64,000 bases of DNA. Origin: DAHUYF01 sp035623985 (GTDB lineage Bacteria > Pseudomonadota > Alphaproteobacteria > ATCC43930 > CGMCC-115725). The notes below the pieces were generated by a model. That model was not told the origin of the DNA, searched no databases, and saw only the letters and a list, made by a program, of their open reading frames with translations. Location: contig DASPSJ010000050.1 in assembly GCA_035623985.1 (NCBI GenBank), forward strand, positions 1 to 64,000, written 5' to 3'. Position numbers and translations under genes: made by a program. Below, in pieces: positions 1 through 9,377 of the stretch (position 1 is the first letter of the stretch; each line of letters begins with the position of its first letter).

Positions 1-135
1 TCCTAGCGTCTGCGGCCGACCCCGCCGGCCCGTTCTGGATGCCATCGGCACGGAGAGCCCGTGCGCGAAACGTCTTTGCGTTGCTTGCGTGTCGAGGAAT
101 CGAGCGTTCATCCGACTGACCAAGGGGAGTAGGTA

Positions 136-1728
136 ATGACGAACATTTCCAGACGTTCCCTGCTGTTGGGTGGGGCGGCCTTGGGCGCCCTGGCGCATCC
201 CGCCATGGCTCGGCACCACGCATCAAGGCCGTCCTCGGCTGCAACACCGACAAACGATCCGGCATCGACATCGACGCCGGCGGCGACATCGACAGCGGCG
301 TCGACATCGACGTCAACGTCGACCTCGCAGGCGATCTTCCCCAATCTGTTGCTGCCGGCCGACACCTACTTCACCCCGAACGGCACCGCCAATCCGGCGA
401 AGAAAGTGTTCGCGCATTACATGGTCTGTCTGCCGATCTTCGGCGGCCCGTCCGGCGGCTCATACGGGGCGATCCCGGCGCGCGAGCAGGAAATCCTGAT
501 GGCCCAGTCGATGGGCCTGGATGGCTTCGTATTGAACTGCGGCGCGTGGTTCACCAACAGCAACTACCCCGAGGTCGTCTCGCAGCTCTTCCAGGCCGCC
601 GCGAATCTCGGCACCGGCTTCCTGTTCTTCTTCTCCGCCGACATGACCGGCCTCGATCCGTCCATCACGCCGGGCGAGGGCGGCCCGGCCATCGTGAACA
701 TGATGGAGACCTACGCCGGCAATGCCAACTATTTCACCTACAACGGCCAGCCGGTGCTCTCCACTTTCGGCGGCCAGAATCCCAATGGCGTGGAAGACGA
801 TCCGTCCTACGCCATCAATTGGTGGCAGACCCAGGTGTTCGAGCCGCTCGCGGCCGCCGGGATCACCCCCTTCTTCGTGCCCGGCTTCTATAACGTGACA
901 ACCGGCGGGACGCCCGCGGCCGAGGTGGCGGCCTGGGGCAATCTCATCCAAGGCATGATCCGCTGGGACGTGATCGAAAGCGTGTCCAACAGCAAATCGG
1001 GCACGCCCGCCGAGCAATGCGCCGCCTACAATGAGAGCTACAGCGAGGCGCTTCAGGCCGCCGGCAAGCTGTGGATGCCGGGGCTCTTCAATCTCTATTG
1101 GGGCTCGAAGCAGCCCACCGTCGGACGTCGCTACTTCGAATTCCAGGGCGGCATCGGCGCCGCCTCGCAATGGCAGTCGATCATCGAGAACCAAAATGCG
1201 CCATGGGTCGAGATTCTGACCTGGAACGACCTCAACGAGTCCTACATGATGCCCATCGACGACCCCGCCAAGTACAACGATTGGGGCGTGCCGACCGGGT
1301 GGTGGGAAAATCACAGCGCCTATGGCGAGATCGACCGCTACTACATCAGTTGGTTCAAGACGGGAGAGCAGCCGACCATTACCGAGGACGCGCTGTTCTT
1401 TGTCTATCGCACCCAAAGCTACACGCTGACGGCGTCCGATGATCCCGAGGGTCCGGTCACCGATTTCCTCGGACCCGTCGCCAACGACATCTACATCACC
1501 ACCGCTCTGACGGCCCCCGGAACGGTGAGTGTCACGAGCGGCGGATCCACGACTTCCTATGCGCAGGGCGCCGGCTTGTCGAGCTTCATCACCCCCTTCG
1601 CAGCCGGAGCGCAATCCTTTTCCGTGGTCCGCAACGGCGCGACCGTCGTCGCAATCGGCGGCGCCAGCGTCGTGACCCAGGAGACGCTCTACGATTTCTG
1701 GAACACCACCGGCTACGTCGAGAGCTGA
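136..1728 (+). CDS. Tat-exported GH71-type endo-alpha-1,3-glucanase
   Basis: The 530-aa product begins with a twin-arginine signal (SRRSLLLGG, residues 5-13) followed by a hydrophobic stretch and an Ala-rich cleavage region. A Ser/Thr/Ala low-complexity linker covers roughly residues 30-65. The rest resembles glycoside hydrolase family 71 (mutanase, endo-alpha-1,3-glucanase): KKVFAHYMV near the start, MGLDGFVLN, FTYNGQPVLSTFGGQ and WVEILTWNDLNES are the family landmarks. The family cleaves alpha-1,3-glucan, so the enzyme probably acts outside the cytoplasm on self-made or foreign glucan. The start is supported by a purine-rich AAGGGGAGTAGG just upstream. It sits beside exopolysaccharide genes, which suggests a role in polymer trimming or release (inference). 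GH71 is best known from fungi, so a bacterial copy in such a locus is mildly unusual. Confidence 0.8.
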   Translation: MTNISRRSLLLGGAALGALAHPAMARHHASRPSSAATPTNDPASTSTPAATSTAASTSTSTSTSQAIFPNLLLPADTYFTPNGTANPAKKVFAHYMVCLPIFGGPSGGSYGAIPAREQEILMAQSMGLDGFVLNCGAWFTNSNYPEVVSQLFQAAANLGTGFLFFFSADMTGLDPSITPGEGGPAIVNMMETYAGNANYFTYNGQPVLSTFGGQNPNGVEDDPSYAINWWQTQVFEPLAAAGITPFFVPGFYNVTTGGTPAAEVAAWGNLIQGMIRWDVIESVSNSKSGTPAEQCAAYNESYSEALQAAGKLWMPGLFNLYWGSKQPTVGRRYFEFQGGIGAASQWQSIIENQNAPWVEILTWNDLNESYMMPIDDPAKYNDWGVPTGWWENHSAYGEIDRYYISWFKTGEQPTITEDALFFVYRTQSYTLTASDDPEGPVTDFLGPVANDIYITTALTAPGTVSVTSGGSTTSYAQGAGLSSFITPFAAGAQSFSVVRNGATVVAIGGASVVTQETLYDFWNTTGYVES

Positions 1729-1736
1729 GGCGCGGC

Positions 1737-1758
1737 GGCCGGCATCGGAGAGCCGGCC
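1737..1758 (+). terminator. hairpin after the GH71 gene
   Basis: A 7-bp GC-only inverted repeat (GGCCGGC/GCCGGCC, 8-nt loop) begins 8 nt after the stop codon of the glucanase gene. There is no T tract behind it, so intrinsic termination is doubtful; it may instead mark the 3' end of the message. Confidence 0.3.
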
Positions 1759-2187
1759 GGCGACCTTGCTTGCGATCTTTGTTCGCGATGACGACCGCAG
1801 CGTCCAAGCCGTTCATGATCCCTTAAGCATTCGGGACCATGGCAAGCGGCGCATACATCGAAAACATGGATCGCCAGCCGCGGATACATGACTAAAGTCG
1901 CGCCGTAACTCGACCCGTTCTTCGCGCCGTTCAGAGCCCCGTTTGAAGCGCGGCAAAGCGCCCGCCAAACCGGTGGGCAAGACTTCCTAATCAGCGGGAC
2001 GCCCTCGGCAATGACGCCCCATCGGGCAACCTTCCGGCGGTGGCTGTTGCTACCGGCCCGGAACATACGCATGATGTTGCGAGGCATCGCAAGACCATGA
2101 CATCGACATTTTGCGTAGGGGCATTAATCGGACTGAAATGAGGACCACACCACCGCATTCGCGTTTGCGCGCCGAGCGCATCCGCCG
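1759..2187. other. intergenic stretch without a recognised gene
   Basis: About 430 bases separate the glucanase gene from the O-antigen-ligase gene. The open frames here are antisense Arg/Pro-rich shadows with no recognisable domains. No repeat or clear consensus promoter was identified; a promoter for the downstream gene presumably lies here. Confidence 0.4.
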
Positions 2188-3654
2188 ATGAAGCTCCGAA
2201 TCCCGCTATCCCGCATGCGCCGGGTTTCAATGACCGTCCCCCATCCGGGGCCGCCGGCCCGGGCACGCGACAGGCTCCATGCCGGATGCTGCTGGGGGCT
2301 GCTGCTGGTGGCGCTCTGGGCGCCTCTGCCCTTTGCCAGCGCGCGGCCCTGGGCGTGGGGAGTGTTGGCATCGCTGGTCGGGCTGCTCGTGGCGGTGCTG
2401 GCAATCGCCGAGATCCTCGGCGAGGGTGAGCAGCGGCAGCGCCTTCGGCCGCTGCTGGCGCCAGCCGTCCTGTTCACGCTCAGCCTCGCCTGGGGCTGCA
2501 TTCAATGCCTCCCCTGGACGCCCGAATCCTGGCAGCACCCGCTCTGGCAGGAAGCCGCCGGGCTGCTCCCGGCTCAATCCGTCCAGCCCAGCATCAGCAT
2601 CGACCGGAGCGCGTCGTTGACCGCGCTGTTGCGGCTGCTTACCTACGGCGCCATCTTCTGGGTTGCATTCCGCTGCGCCGAAGAGAGCGCGTGGGCGCGC
2701 TGGCTGGTCACTTTGGGAGCGGCCATCGCGACGATCTATGCATGCTGGGGCCTTGCCGTGTATTGGACGGGCAATGGCAGCGTTCTCTGGTTCGCGAAAT
2801 GGGCCTACCGCGAGGACCTCACCAGCACCTTCGTCAATCGCAATTCCTTTGCCGCCTATAGCGGGCTGGCGCTGGTCACCATGGTCGGCCTGCTCCTCGA
2901 CCTCGTGGTTCGGAAAATCGATTTCACCCAGACGCGCAGGGCCATTCTGACGGCCTGGACGGAGCTGCTGCGCAGCAACGCGGTTTGGCTCATGGGCGGC
3001 ATCGCGCTTACCACCACGGCCCTGCTGCTGACGCATTCGCGCGCCGGTGCCGCGTCGGCCGGCGTCGGCATCATCGCGCTTCTGGCCGCGGCTTTCGTCG
3101 CGCCGAGCCTGCACGGTCCCTGGCGGGCTTCCTTTGCCATCGCGCTGGCGATCGCCGGTCTTGCCGCCGTCTTGGTCAGCGGCACGGCGACGCTCGGCCG
3201 TGTCGCGGATACGAGCTGGGACGTCGAGGGGCGCAGCGAAATCTACAATCTCACGCTGCAGGCGATCGGCAACACGCCCGTGGTCGGCACGGGCCTCGGA
3301 ACCTTCAAGTCGATCTTTCCAGCTTACCGGCCTGAGACGCTCCCGCTTCCGGTGGAGATGGCCCACGACGACTATCTTCAGAACATGCTCGAGCTCGGTA
3401 TTCCCGCCGCACTGGCGCTTTTTGCCGCGGTGCTGCTGCTGGCCGTCCGTTGCGCAAAGGGCGTTCTGGTCCGGCGGCGGAACGCGATCCTGCCCTGTAT
3501 CGGCCTCGGCGCGACGGCGCTCGTCGCGTTTCATTCGCTGTTCGATTTCAGCCTTCAGATCCCGGCGGTCACGCTGTCGTATCTTCTCATACTCGGTGCG
3601 GCGGTCGCCCAGTCAGCGCCGACGCAGCGTCGGGCCGCGTCCGAGGCTACCTGA
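2188..3654 (+). CDS. O-antigen ligase / Wzy-type polymerase family membrane protein
   Basis: The 488-aa polytopic membrane protein has about ten hydrophobic segments and a long periplasmic section in its second half. The motif STFVNRNSFAAYSGLAL and the segment around LTHSRAGAASAG, followed by GRSEIYNLT and GTGLGTFKSIFP, match the Wzy_C/O-antigen-ligase superfamily (PF04932). Members polymerise or transfer polyprenyl-linked glycans at the periplasmic face of the inner membrane. Next to Wzc/Wza-like genes it most likely polymerises exopolysaccharide repeat units (inference). An alternative start is the Met 14 codons downstream; neither has a strong ribosome-binding site. Its 3' end overlaps the convergent neighbour by 8 nt. 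Confidence 0.8.
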   Translation: MKLRIPLSRMRRVSMTVPHPGPPARARDRLHAGCCWGLLLVALWAPLPFASARPWAWGVLASLVGLLVAVLAIAEILGEGEQRQRLRPLLAPAVLFTLSLAWGCIQCLPWTPESWQHPLWQEAAGLLPAQSVQPSISIDRSASLTALLRLLTYGAIFWVAFRCAEESAWARWLVTLGAAIATIYACWGLAVYWTGNGSVLWFAKWAYREDLTSTFVNRNSFAAYSGLALVTMVGLLLDLVVRKIDFTQTRRAILTAWTELLRSNAVWLMGGIALTTTALLLTHSRAGAASAGVGIIALLAAAFVAPSLHGPWRASFAIALAIAGLAAVLVSGTATLGRVADTSWDVEGRSEIYNLTLQAIGNTPVVGTGLGTFKSIFPAYRPETLPLPVEMAHDDYLQNMLELGIPAALALFAAVLLLAVRCAKGVLVRRRNAILPCIGLGATALVAFHSLFDFSLQIPAVTLSYLLILGAAVAQSAPTQRRAASEAT

Positions 3655-4369
3655 CATAGCGAAGCGCATTCTGGAATCCATTGAGCGTGGCGTTATCGCC
3701 CTCAAGCGCCTTGATCACGATGTCGAGCCTTTGGGTCGATCGCACGACCCGCACGAGATCGCCGGCGGAGTGCCGCGCCAGCATCTGGATCTGCTCGTCG
3801 AGCTCGGCCTTGCGCGTGGCGTCAAGCAGCGCGTACATGCGGATCGCCATCTCGCAGCGCAACGCCAGCAGGGTCGGCTCATAGCGCGCCAGCTCGATCG
3901 ACATGGCGAGCGCATCGGCCGCCGAGGCCGACGGACCGCCGGCGAGGAGGCGGGCATCGGCGAGGGCGGCCCAGACCTTCGCCTCGGCGGGCGCTTCCGC
4001 GAGGCTCTGCTCGAACAGGATGCTCGCCGCCTCGAGCCGCGCGCGATCGAATTGCCCGCCCGGCGCGCCGACGGCCAACCGCATCGTCAGCAGGCCCTGA
4101 GAGAACCGATCAGCGGGATTGCTCCACCAGCGCTGCGCACTTCCGAACGCAGCGACACCGGCCGTCACATCCTCGGCGGGCACGGCTTCCAGCGCCGCGC
4201 CGCCGCGGGCTTCATACAGCCCGGCAACGGTCTGGGCGAGACCGCAGACGCACAATATCCCGGCCACCGCCGCCGCGATCACCACCTGCAATCGGAACCG
4301 CAATCGCTTCCCGGACCGGGCCGGCAACGAGCGGGAGGCCGTATTCCCGACGGTTGGCGCGCCGCTCAC
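3647..4369 (-). CDS. single-pass membrane protein with TPR-like periplasmic domain, EPS operon
   Basis: The 240-aa protein uses a GTG start. A basic N-terminus precedes one hydrophobic segment (about residues 28-50), then an Ala/Leu-rich helical region (FEQSLAEAPAEAKVWAALADARLL, shortened in meaning to a TPR-like helix pair) follows. I do not recognise a named family. It is the last gene of the minus-strand EPS operon, 42 nt behind the tyrosine-autokinase gene. Small helical membrane proteins of this kind often sit beside O-antigen-ligase genes in alphaproteobacterial EPS loci, so a scaffold or accessory role in polymer assembly is plausible but unproven. Confidence 0.6.
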   Translation of the reverse strand: MSGAPTVGNTASRSLPARSGKRLRFRLQVVIAAAVAGILCVCGLAQTVAGLYEARGGAALEAVPAEDVTAGVAAFGSAQRWWSNPADRFSQGLLTMRLAVGAPGGQFDRARLEAASILFEQSLAEAPAEAKVWAALADARLLAGGPSASAADALAMSIELARYEPTLLALRCEMAIRMYALLDATRKAELDEQIQMLARHSAGDLVRVVRSTQRLDIVIKALEGDNATLNGFQNALRYVR

Positions 4370-4411
4370 GAGACGGGCGCCGGCAACCCCGCGCCGCCTG
4401 GGCCGCTCACA

Positions 4412-6715
4412 TTAGGCGTCGGTACCATAATAGTTGCCGTAGTTCCCGTAGTAGTAGCCGTGATCGCCGAAACCATATCTCGCGTGCTTACGAATGTTGA
4501 CCCGCGTCAGCACGGCTCCTGCCAGATGCCGGCCCTGGGTCTGCAGGAGCCGGAGCGCGCCGAGCGCCACCGGCCTCGGCGTCCGCTCCCAACGGATCAT
4601 GAAGAGCGCGGCGTCGACCAGATGCGACAGGACCAGGGCATCCGTCACCGCCAGCACCGGCGGCGCGTCGAGAACGACGAGATCGTATCGCTCGCGAGCT
4701 GCCAGCAGGAAATTCCGCATATGCTGAGAGCCGAGCAGATCCTGCGGGTTCGCGGTGCCGACGCGCGACAGGATGTAATGAAGGGTGGATTCGGCGTCCA
4801 CCTTGACGAGTTGCGACAGATCCGCGCCATCGCGGAAGTATTCGAGCAAGTCGGCATCATCGGATTCGCCGAGCATGCCGCCGATCGTCGGATGCCGCAG
4901 GTCGCAATCGACGATCAGCGCGCGGCCGCCGGACCGAGCCACGCTGCGCGCGAGCGAGACGGCAAAGGTGCTCTTGCCCTCTTGCGGCACGGAGGAAGTC
5001 ACCAACACCACCTTTGGCGGCGAATCGACGTTGGAAAAGCGCAGGGCCGTCCTCACGGCGCGTATGGCTTCGGCATAGTTCGATACCGGCTTGCGCAGCA
5101 CGAGGTCGTGAGGCCGCATCCCGGACTTCGTCTCGGGCACGAGTCCGAGGAACGGGACCCCGGCGGTTCGCTCGATCTGCTCCGAACTGTGAAAGCCGTT
5201 GTCCAGATGCTCGGCCGTGAAAGCGACGATTCCGCCGATGATCATCGACATAAGCAGTGCAATGCCGATCAACATCGTCCGCTTGGGAAAGGAAGGTATC
5301 GCCGGCGGTTCCGCTTGCGAGACGAGCCGCGCATCCGCTTCCTGGATATCCTGCTGGGCCGAGGTCTGCTTGAAGCGGTTGAGGAAGGTCTCGTAAAGCA
5401 CGCGATTGGCTTCCGCCTGGCGCTCGAGTTCGCGCAGTCCCACTTCCGCGGTATTCTGGCGCGCCGTCGTCTGCTCGATGAGGTGCAACTGCTCGCGCAG
5501 GGTGTTCTCGCGCGTGCGCGCCGCGTTCACCTCGTTGGTAATGCCGCGGACGACGTTGTTGATCTCTTCGGCGATTTTCCGGTTGAGATCGGCGATCTGA
5601 GCGCGAATGTTGATCATCGCGGGATGAGCCGGCCGATATTTCGTACTGAGCTCGGCTTCCTGCTGGTGCAATTTGGACTGCTGGTCCTTGAGCGCCTGGA
5701 TGGTCGGCGAGGCCAGCACCTGGGACGCCGCATCGGCGCCGCCAGGGCCCTTGAGCATGTCCTGAATCTGCCGGAGATTGGCCTCCTTCTGCGCCCGATC
5801 GGAGGTCGCGATGATGAGCTGCGAATTGAGCTCGGAGAGCTGTTGCAGCGCAACCGTCCCGGTTCCGCCCCCGCCCTTGATGAGTTGCGACTGGGTCAGC
5901 CCATGCTCGTCGCGATAAAGCTGCACGGCCCGATCGCTGGCCTGAACCTTCTGCTGGAGATCGCCGAGATGATCGTTCAGCCACTCGGTGGCGCGCCGCG
6001 TGGCGGCAAATTTCGCCTCGAGCTGCTCCAGCAAATAGAGATTGGCATAGGTATTGGCGACCGACGCGGCAAGGACTGGGTCAGGAGACTCGAAACGTAT
6101 CTTGATGATGTACGACCTGCCGTCGTTGAAGACCGTCAGGCCGCCTATCAGCGCGGTAACGGCGGCATCGAATTCGGCGCGCTTCTGCTCGTCCGGGCTC
6201 GCCGGCGGAGCAACGTCGGACAGGCCGAAGGCATCATCGAGCAGTTGGCGCAGCGCGGGAACCGGATTCATGCGCTGCCAGACCGTCGGCGTCGCCAGGC
6301 GCGAATTGAACAGCTTGTTCGAAACGAGATCGAGCTTTTGCGCGACTTTGGCGGCCAATGCCGGCGACTGCAGAACTTCCACCTCGCTGCGCACCACGGA
6401 GGCGTCGGACTGAAGGCCCGATACGACCGCCTGGACATCGACAACCTGGGTTTTCTGCGTGTTCAGCATCACTTCCGCTTCGGCCACGTAGCGGGGCGTC
6501 AACTGAAACACCACGATCGTCGCCAATACGGTCAACAGCACCGTGCAGCCGAAGACGGTGCCGCGGCGGCGCCCGAGAACGTTCAGGAAGTGGCGGAGAT
6601 CGAACCCGTCCTGTGCTTGCGGAAGGATAGGTGCCGGCCGACGCTCGATGTGGTCGAGGGCCGGGCCGCCGTCGCTCGCGGCGCGCGAGCCGGGCATCGG
6701 TAGAAGTTCTGCCAT
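4412..6715 (-). CDS. Wzc-like polysaccharide copolymerase / bacterial tyrosine autokinase
   Basis: The product has a Wzz chain-length domain bounded by two transmembrane segments (near residues 40-65 and 475-500), a long coiled-coil/GNVR region between them, and a C-terminal BY-kinase. The kinase shows Walker A (SSVPQEGKST), Walker A' (LIVDCDLRHP) and Walker B (LVVLDAPP). The tail is Tyr-rich, with HGYYYGNYGNYYG being the autophosphorylation cluster. Such proteins control polymer length and export through phosphorylation cycles together with an OPX protein, whose gene lies directly upstream. I chose the ATG at 6715, which has a GGGAAG upstream, over a TTG 12 codons earlier. Length (767 aa) is typical for fused copolymerase-kinases. 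Confidence 0.93.
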   Translation of the reverse strand: MAELLPMPGSRAASDGGPALDHIERRPAPILPQAQDGFDLRHFLNVLGRRRGTVFGCTVLLTVLATIVVFQLTPRYVAEAEVMLNTQKTQVVDVQAVVSGLQSDASVVRSEVEVLQSPALAAKVAQKLDLVSNKLFNSRLATPTVWQRMNPVPALRQLLDDAFGLSDVAPPASPDEQKRAEFDAAVTALIGGLTVFNDGRSYIIKIRFESPDPVLAASVANTYANLYLLEQLEAKFAATRRATEWLNDHLGDLQQKVQASDRAVQLYRDEHGLTQSQLIKGGGGTGTVALQQLSELNSQLIIATSDRAQKEANLRQIQDMLKGPGGADAASQVLASPTIQALKDQQSKLHQQEAELSTKYRPAHPAMINIRAQIADLNRKIAEEINNVVRGITNEVNAARTRENTLREQLHLIEQTTARQNTAEVGLRELERQAEANRVLYETFLNRFKQTSAQQDIQEADARLVSQAEPPAIPSFPKRTMLIGIALLMSMIIGGIVAFTAEHLDNGFHSSEQIERTAGVPFLGLVPETKSGMRPHDLVLRKPVSNYAEAIRAVRTALRFSNVDSPPKVVLVTSSVPQEGKSTFAVSLARSVARSGGRALIVDCDLRHPTIGGMLGESDDADLLEYFRDGADLSQLVKVDAESTLHYILSRVGTANPQDLLGSQHMRNFLLAARERYDLVVLDAPPVLAVTDALVLSHLVDAALFMIRWERTPRPVALGALRLLQTQGRHLAGAVLTRVNIRKHARYGFGDHGYYYGNYGNYYGTDA

Positions 6716-6823
6716 TGACGCCGCTTCCCGCTCTTGCCCTGCCGGCTCCAATTCATCAATTCATCGGCCATCCGGCTGAAAGAACCGTTAACACACACTC
6801 CGCTGGAGTGCAAACCCCGCCGC

Positions 6824-7405
6824 CTAGAAAAACCGCTCGGGGATGCGAATGACATCGCCAGGAAGGACCACGGTGTCTTCCGAGACCTCCTGCTCGCCGG
6901 CGCCGGGTTTCGACCCCCGTCGGATGAAGGTCTTCGAACGGTTCGCCCGAGGCGTGTAGCCCCCGGCCAACGCTACCGCGTTCACCACGGTCATGCCGTT
7001 CACGAACGGGTAGCTGCCAGGCTTCTGCACTTCGCCAAGAATGAAAAACGGCCGATAATTGAGCACTTCCACATTGACGCGCGGATTGATCAGATAGTCC
7101 TTGCCGTAGGCGGTGGTGATCTGCGTTTCGGCCTCACTAATCGTCTTGCCCGCAATCTTGACCGGACCGATGAGCGGCAGCGCGACCATGCCCTGGTCGT
7201 TGACATCGAAATCGCCGGTCAGATCCTTCTCGCCGAACACGGTGATATGAACCTTGTCGCCCGTTCCCAGCCGATAGGCAGGAGCGTCATCCGCGAAGGC
7301 GCACGGCGATGATACCGCGGTGCCGATAGCAAGCAACGCGGCGACCAGGAGGCGCCAGAGCCGACCTCTAAACCCGGTTTCCAGCCTCGCGAGGAACTGC
7401 ATCAT
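6824..7405 (-). CDS. polysaccharide export protein (Wza/OPX family)
   Basis: The 193-aa exported protein has a signal peptide (cleavage near CAFADD), a Poly_export domain (YRLGTGDKVHITVFGE, then NDQGMVALPLIGPVKIAG) and a following SLBB-type domain (FILGEVQKPGSYPFVNGMTV, ALAGGYTPRANR). OPX proteins form the periplasmic/outer-membrane part of the exopolysaccharide channel. It lacks a Wza-type C-terminal amphipathic helix, so it may depend on the adjacent beta-barrel protein to cross the outer membrane (inference). Two Met codons in tandem could start translation. The gene lies 13 nt behind the beta-barrel gene and 108 nt before the autokinase gene, all on the minus strand. Confidence 0.92.
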   Translation of the reverse strand: MMQFLARLETGFRGRLWRLLVAALLAIGTAVSSPCAFADDAPAYRLGTGDKVHITVFGEKDLTGDFDVNDQGMVALPLIGPVKIAGKTISEAETQITTAYGKDYLINPRVNVEVLNYRPFFILGEVQKPGSYPFVNGMTVVNAVALAGGYTPRANRSKTFIRRGSKPGAGEQEVSEDTVVLPGDVIRIPERFF

Positions 7406-7418
7406 GACCCGGCATCAT

Positions 7419-8735
7419 TCAGAATCCGAAGCGCGCGCCAACCGAAGCGATCACCCGGTCGTAGTTTGCGCCCACGCTCGACGACCGCGAGCTATAGCTG
7501 ATATCGGAGGTCAGCCTGATGTTGCGATTCATGAGATAGCGTACACCGATATCCGCGCCATAGGTGTTGTCCAGGCGGCTTATGCCCACGTAGTCATCGC
7601 GGACATAGCCGACCGAGGCCGATGCCAACAGGTTCCGCAGCAACTCGTGTTCCGCCGTCAAGGTGAAATTCGTCTCTCTCGATCCCGAGGTGCCGATGAG
7701 GTCGGTTTCGGCGACGGACTGCGACGCCGAGCCCTTGAGGGAAGTCAACGGCGTTATGTTCCAGAGAAGATTGCCGCCGCCGGCAAGGCCGCCGATATTC
7801 GGGAACAAGTAGCGCGCTTCGTAGAGTTGCTCGAGATAGCCGACATAGAGTTCGGCGGTGATCACCCGCGTCACTTCGATGGTCGCCCCGGCATCGACCT
7901 CCCCGCCATGCGAGTTGCGCCGGGCGCTGAAGCCGAGGGCGGCAAGCTCAAACTGGTCCTGCTGATTGTATTGGCGGACATTGCCCAGCACGCGCAGGAA
8001 GGCGCCGTAACCGGGGATAAACTCGTAGGAGACACGCGGCGCGACCACGTACTCAATGCGGTCGCGATCCGTCTCCGGAATGAGCTGGCCCGAGAAGGTT
8101 GCTTGATTGTTGTAGGCATAGGAAGTGATCGTGGAATCGATGCGGAAGCCGATGCGGCGCAATGCGTAGACGTAGGCGAGATAGCCGCCCGTGGTGGTGT
8201 ATTGCACGGGATTCTTGGCGTTGACGGGCGAGTCCGGCGAGGCACGATCCTCATGCAGCAGCGCATAGCCGCCATCCGCGATAAGGTACTCTCCATTCGA
8301 GATATCGTAGCGGCCGTTCATATCGACCGAGCCGTTGTTCACGTTTTCAGTAGTGTGCGTCACGTATTGCTTGAACTGCCCGCTGGCGTTGAAATTGAGC
8401 GCATTGCGGTTCCAATCGGAATTTACCGCCACAGCCGGGCTTTCCGTGGTGTATAAATCGCTCTTGTCGCCCGAAGGCGTCGCGAAGATGTTGCTGTCCC
8501 AGGTCTCGCTGACGCCGATCGAGGGGTAGATAAGAAACGACCCCGCGCGGACGCCGAGCGGATCGTAATCCGGCCGAGGCCGGTTGATCACCGTCTGACC
8601 CTCGGGTCCAACCGCCTCCGGTCCCAGCGCATTTCCGGGATAGGCCGGAACCGGCGTCGGGACTTGCGCCATGACGATGCCCGTGGCGAGCACAAACGAG
8701 CCCGCACAGGCCAGAAGCCCCCCCAACATCCTCAT
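7419..8735 (-). CDS. outer-membrane beta-barrel protein of the EPS operon (BBP2-like)
   Basis: The 438-aa protein has a signal peptide (about 23 residues) and then alternating amphipathic strands through to a terminal aromatic signature (VIASVGARFGF), typical of outer-membrane barrels. Motifs such as PSIGVSETWDSNIFATP and GVRYLMNRNIRLTSDISY resemble the outer-membrane beta-barrel family found next to OPX genes in alphaproteobacteria (PF10082-like). It is first in the barrel-OPX-autokinase-TPR operon. A likely job is to provide the outer-membrane pore or anchor for polymer secretion; this rests on context. Confidence 0.8.
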   Translation of the reverse strand: MRMLGGLLACAGSFVLATGIVMAQVPTPVPAYPGNALGPEAVGPEGQTVINRPRPDYDPLGVRAGSFLIYPSIGVSETWDSNIFATPSGDKSDLYTTESPAVAVNSDWNRNALNFNASGQFKQYVTHTTENVNNGSVDMNGRYDISNGEYLIADGGYALLHEDRASPDSPVNAKNPVQYTTTGGYLAYVYALRRIGFRIDSTITSYAYNNQATFSGQLIPETDRDRIEYVVAPRVSYEFIPGYGAFLRVLGNVRQYNQQDQFELAALGFSARRNSHGGEVDAGATIEVTRVITAELYVGYLEQLYEARYLFPNIGGLAGGGNLLWNITPLTSLKGSASQSVAETDLIGTSGSRETNFTLTAEHELLRNLLASASVGYVRDDYVGISRLDNTYGADIGVRYLMNRNIRLTSDISYSSRSSSVGANYDRVIASVGARFGF

Positions 8736-8891
8736 CGTGCACTCACCCTCGACCTAGCTGCCCCTCACACGACGCCGAATCGCCTTCGGACTTCACCGCC
8801 CGTTCAACGCCACCATTGTCTAACGCCTGTCTAACGCCTTCTCGCCCCAACTCCCTTCGCTATCCTTGCTCCGTTCAGATTTGCCGATCGA

Positions 8892-9377
8892 TTACAGAGG
8901 ACTGCTGGTCGAGCCGCGGACCAACCGGAGCGCGTTGCGCGGATCGGTCCACGGCGCGATCAACGGCGCATCTGGATAGGTTCCCGGTCCCGGAGGCACC
9001 GGCGGCTGGAAGCGCCCGAGCGGCGTGATTGCGGTCGTGATCAAGGGATTGTCGCGATCCTGTTCCGGCAGCGCCGCGATGATGGCGAAGACGATGTCGG
9101 TCGCCGCATTCGGATCCGCATTGACCGCCGCGGTGGCGATGGCGGCCGCATCTTCCGGACAGCGCTGGGTCAACGACGCCGCCAACTCCACGGCCATATC
9201 GGGGGTCGCGGTCAACACCTGCGTGATCAGCGTCGTGATGCCGGTGACGTCGCTGCAAGCGATCTGGTTGGCGGCCGCTGCGACGCTGGCCGACACGGGC
9301 GCCGCGGCAACGGGCGTTGCCAGCGCGACGCAAGCGCCGAGCGCCAACGCCGCATAAGGTCGATAAAGTCCTTTCAT
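8892..9377 (-). CDS. secreted hypothetical protein, Ala-rich
   Basis: The 161-aa product starts at the ATG preceded by GGAGACGGGCC. It has a signal peptide ending near PVAAAP. The mature part is Ala/Thr-rich and helical, with two cysteines (ACSDV and QRCPED) that could form a disulfide, and ends in a Pro-rich tail (PPVPPGPGTYP). No family is recognised. It lies upstream of the EPS barrel operon on the same strand, 156 nt away, so it may belong to the same envelope programme. Confidence 0.65.
   Translation of the reverse strand: MKGLYRPYAALALGACVALATPVAAAPVSASVAAAANQIACSDVTGITTLITQVLTATPDMAVELAASLTQRCPEDAAAIATAAVNADPNAATDIVFAIIAALPEQDRDNPLITTAITPLGRFQPPVPPGPGTYPDAPLIAPWTDPRNALRLVRGSTSSPL

Noticed and set aside
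230..330. Tandem repeat in the glucanase gene
   Set aside because: It encodes an ordinary Ser/Thr/Ala secretion linker rather than a separate repeat element.
3047..6703. A 1218-codon plus-strand open frame
   Set aside because: It is the antisense shadow of the TPR-like and Wzc-like genes, very rich in Arg/Gln/His with no domains; the minus strand encodes clear Walker motifs.
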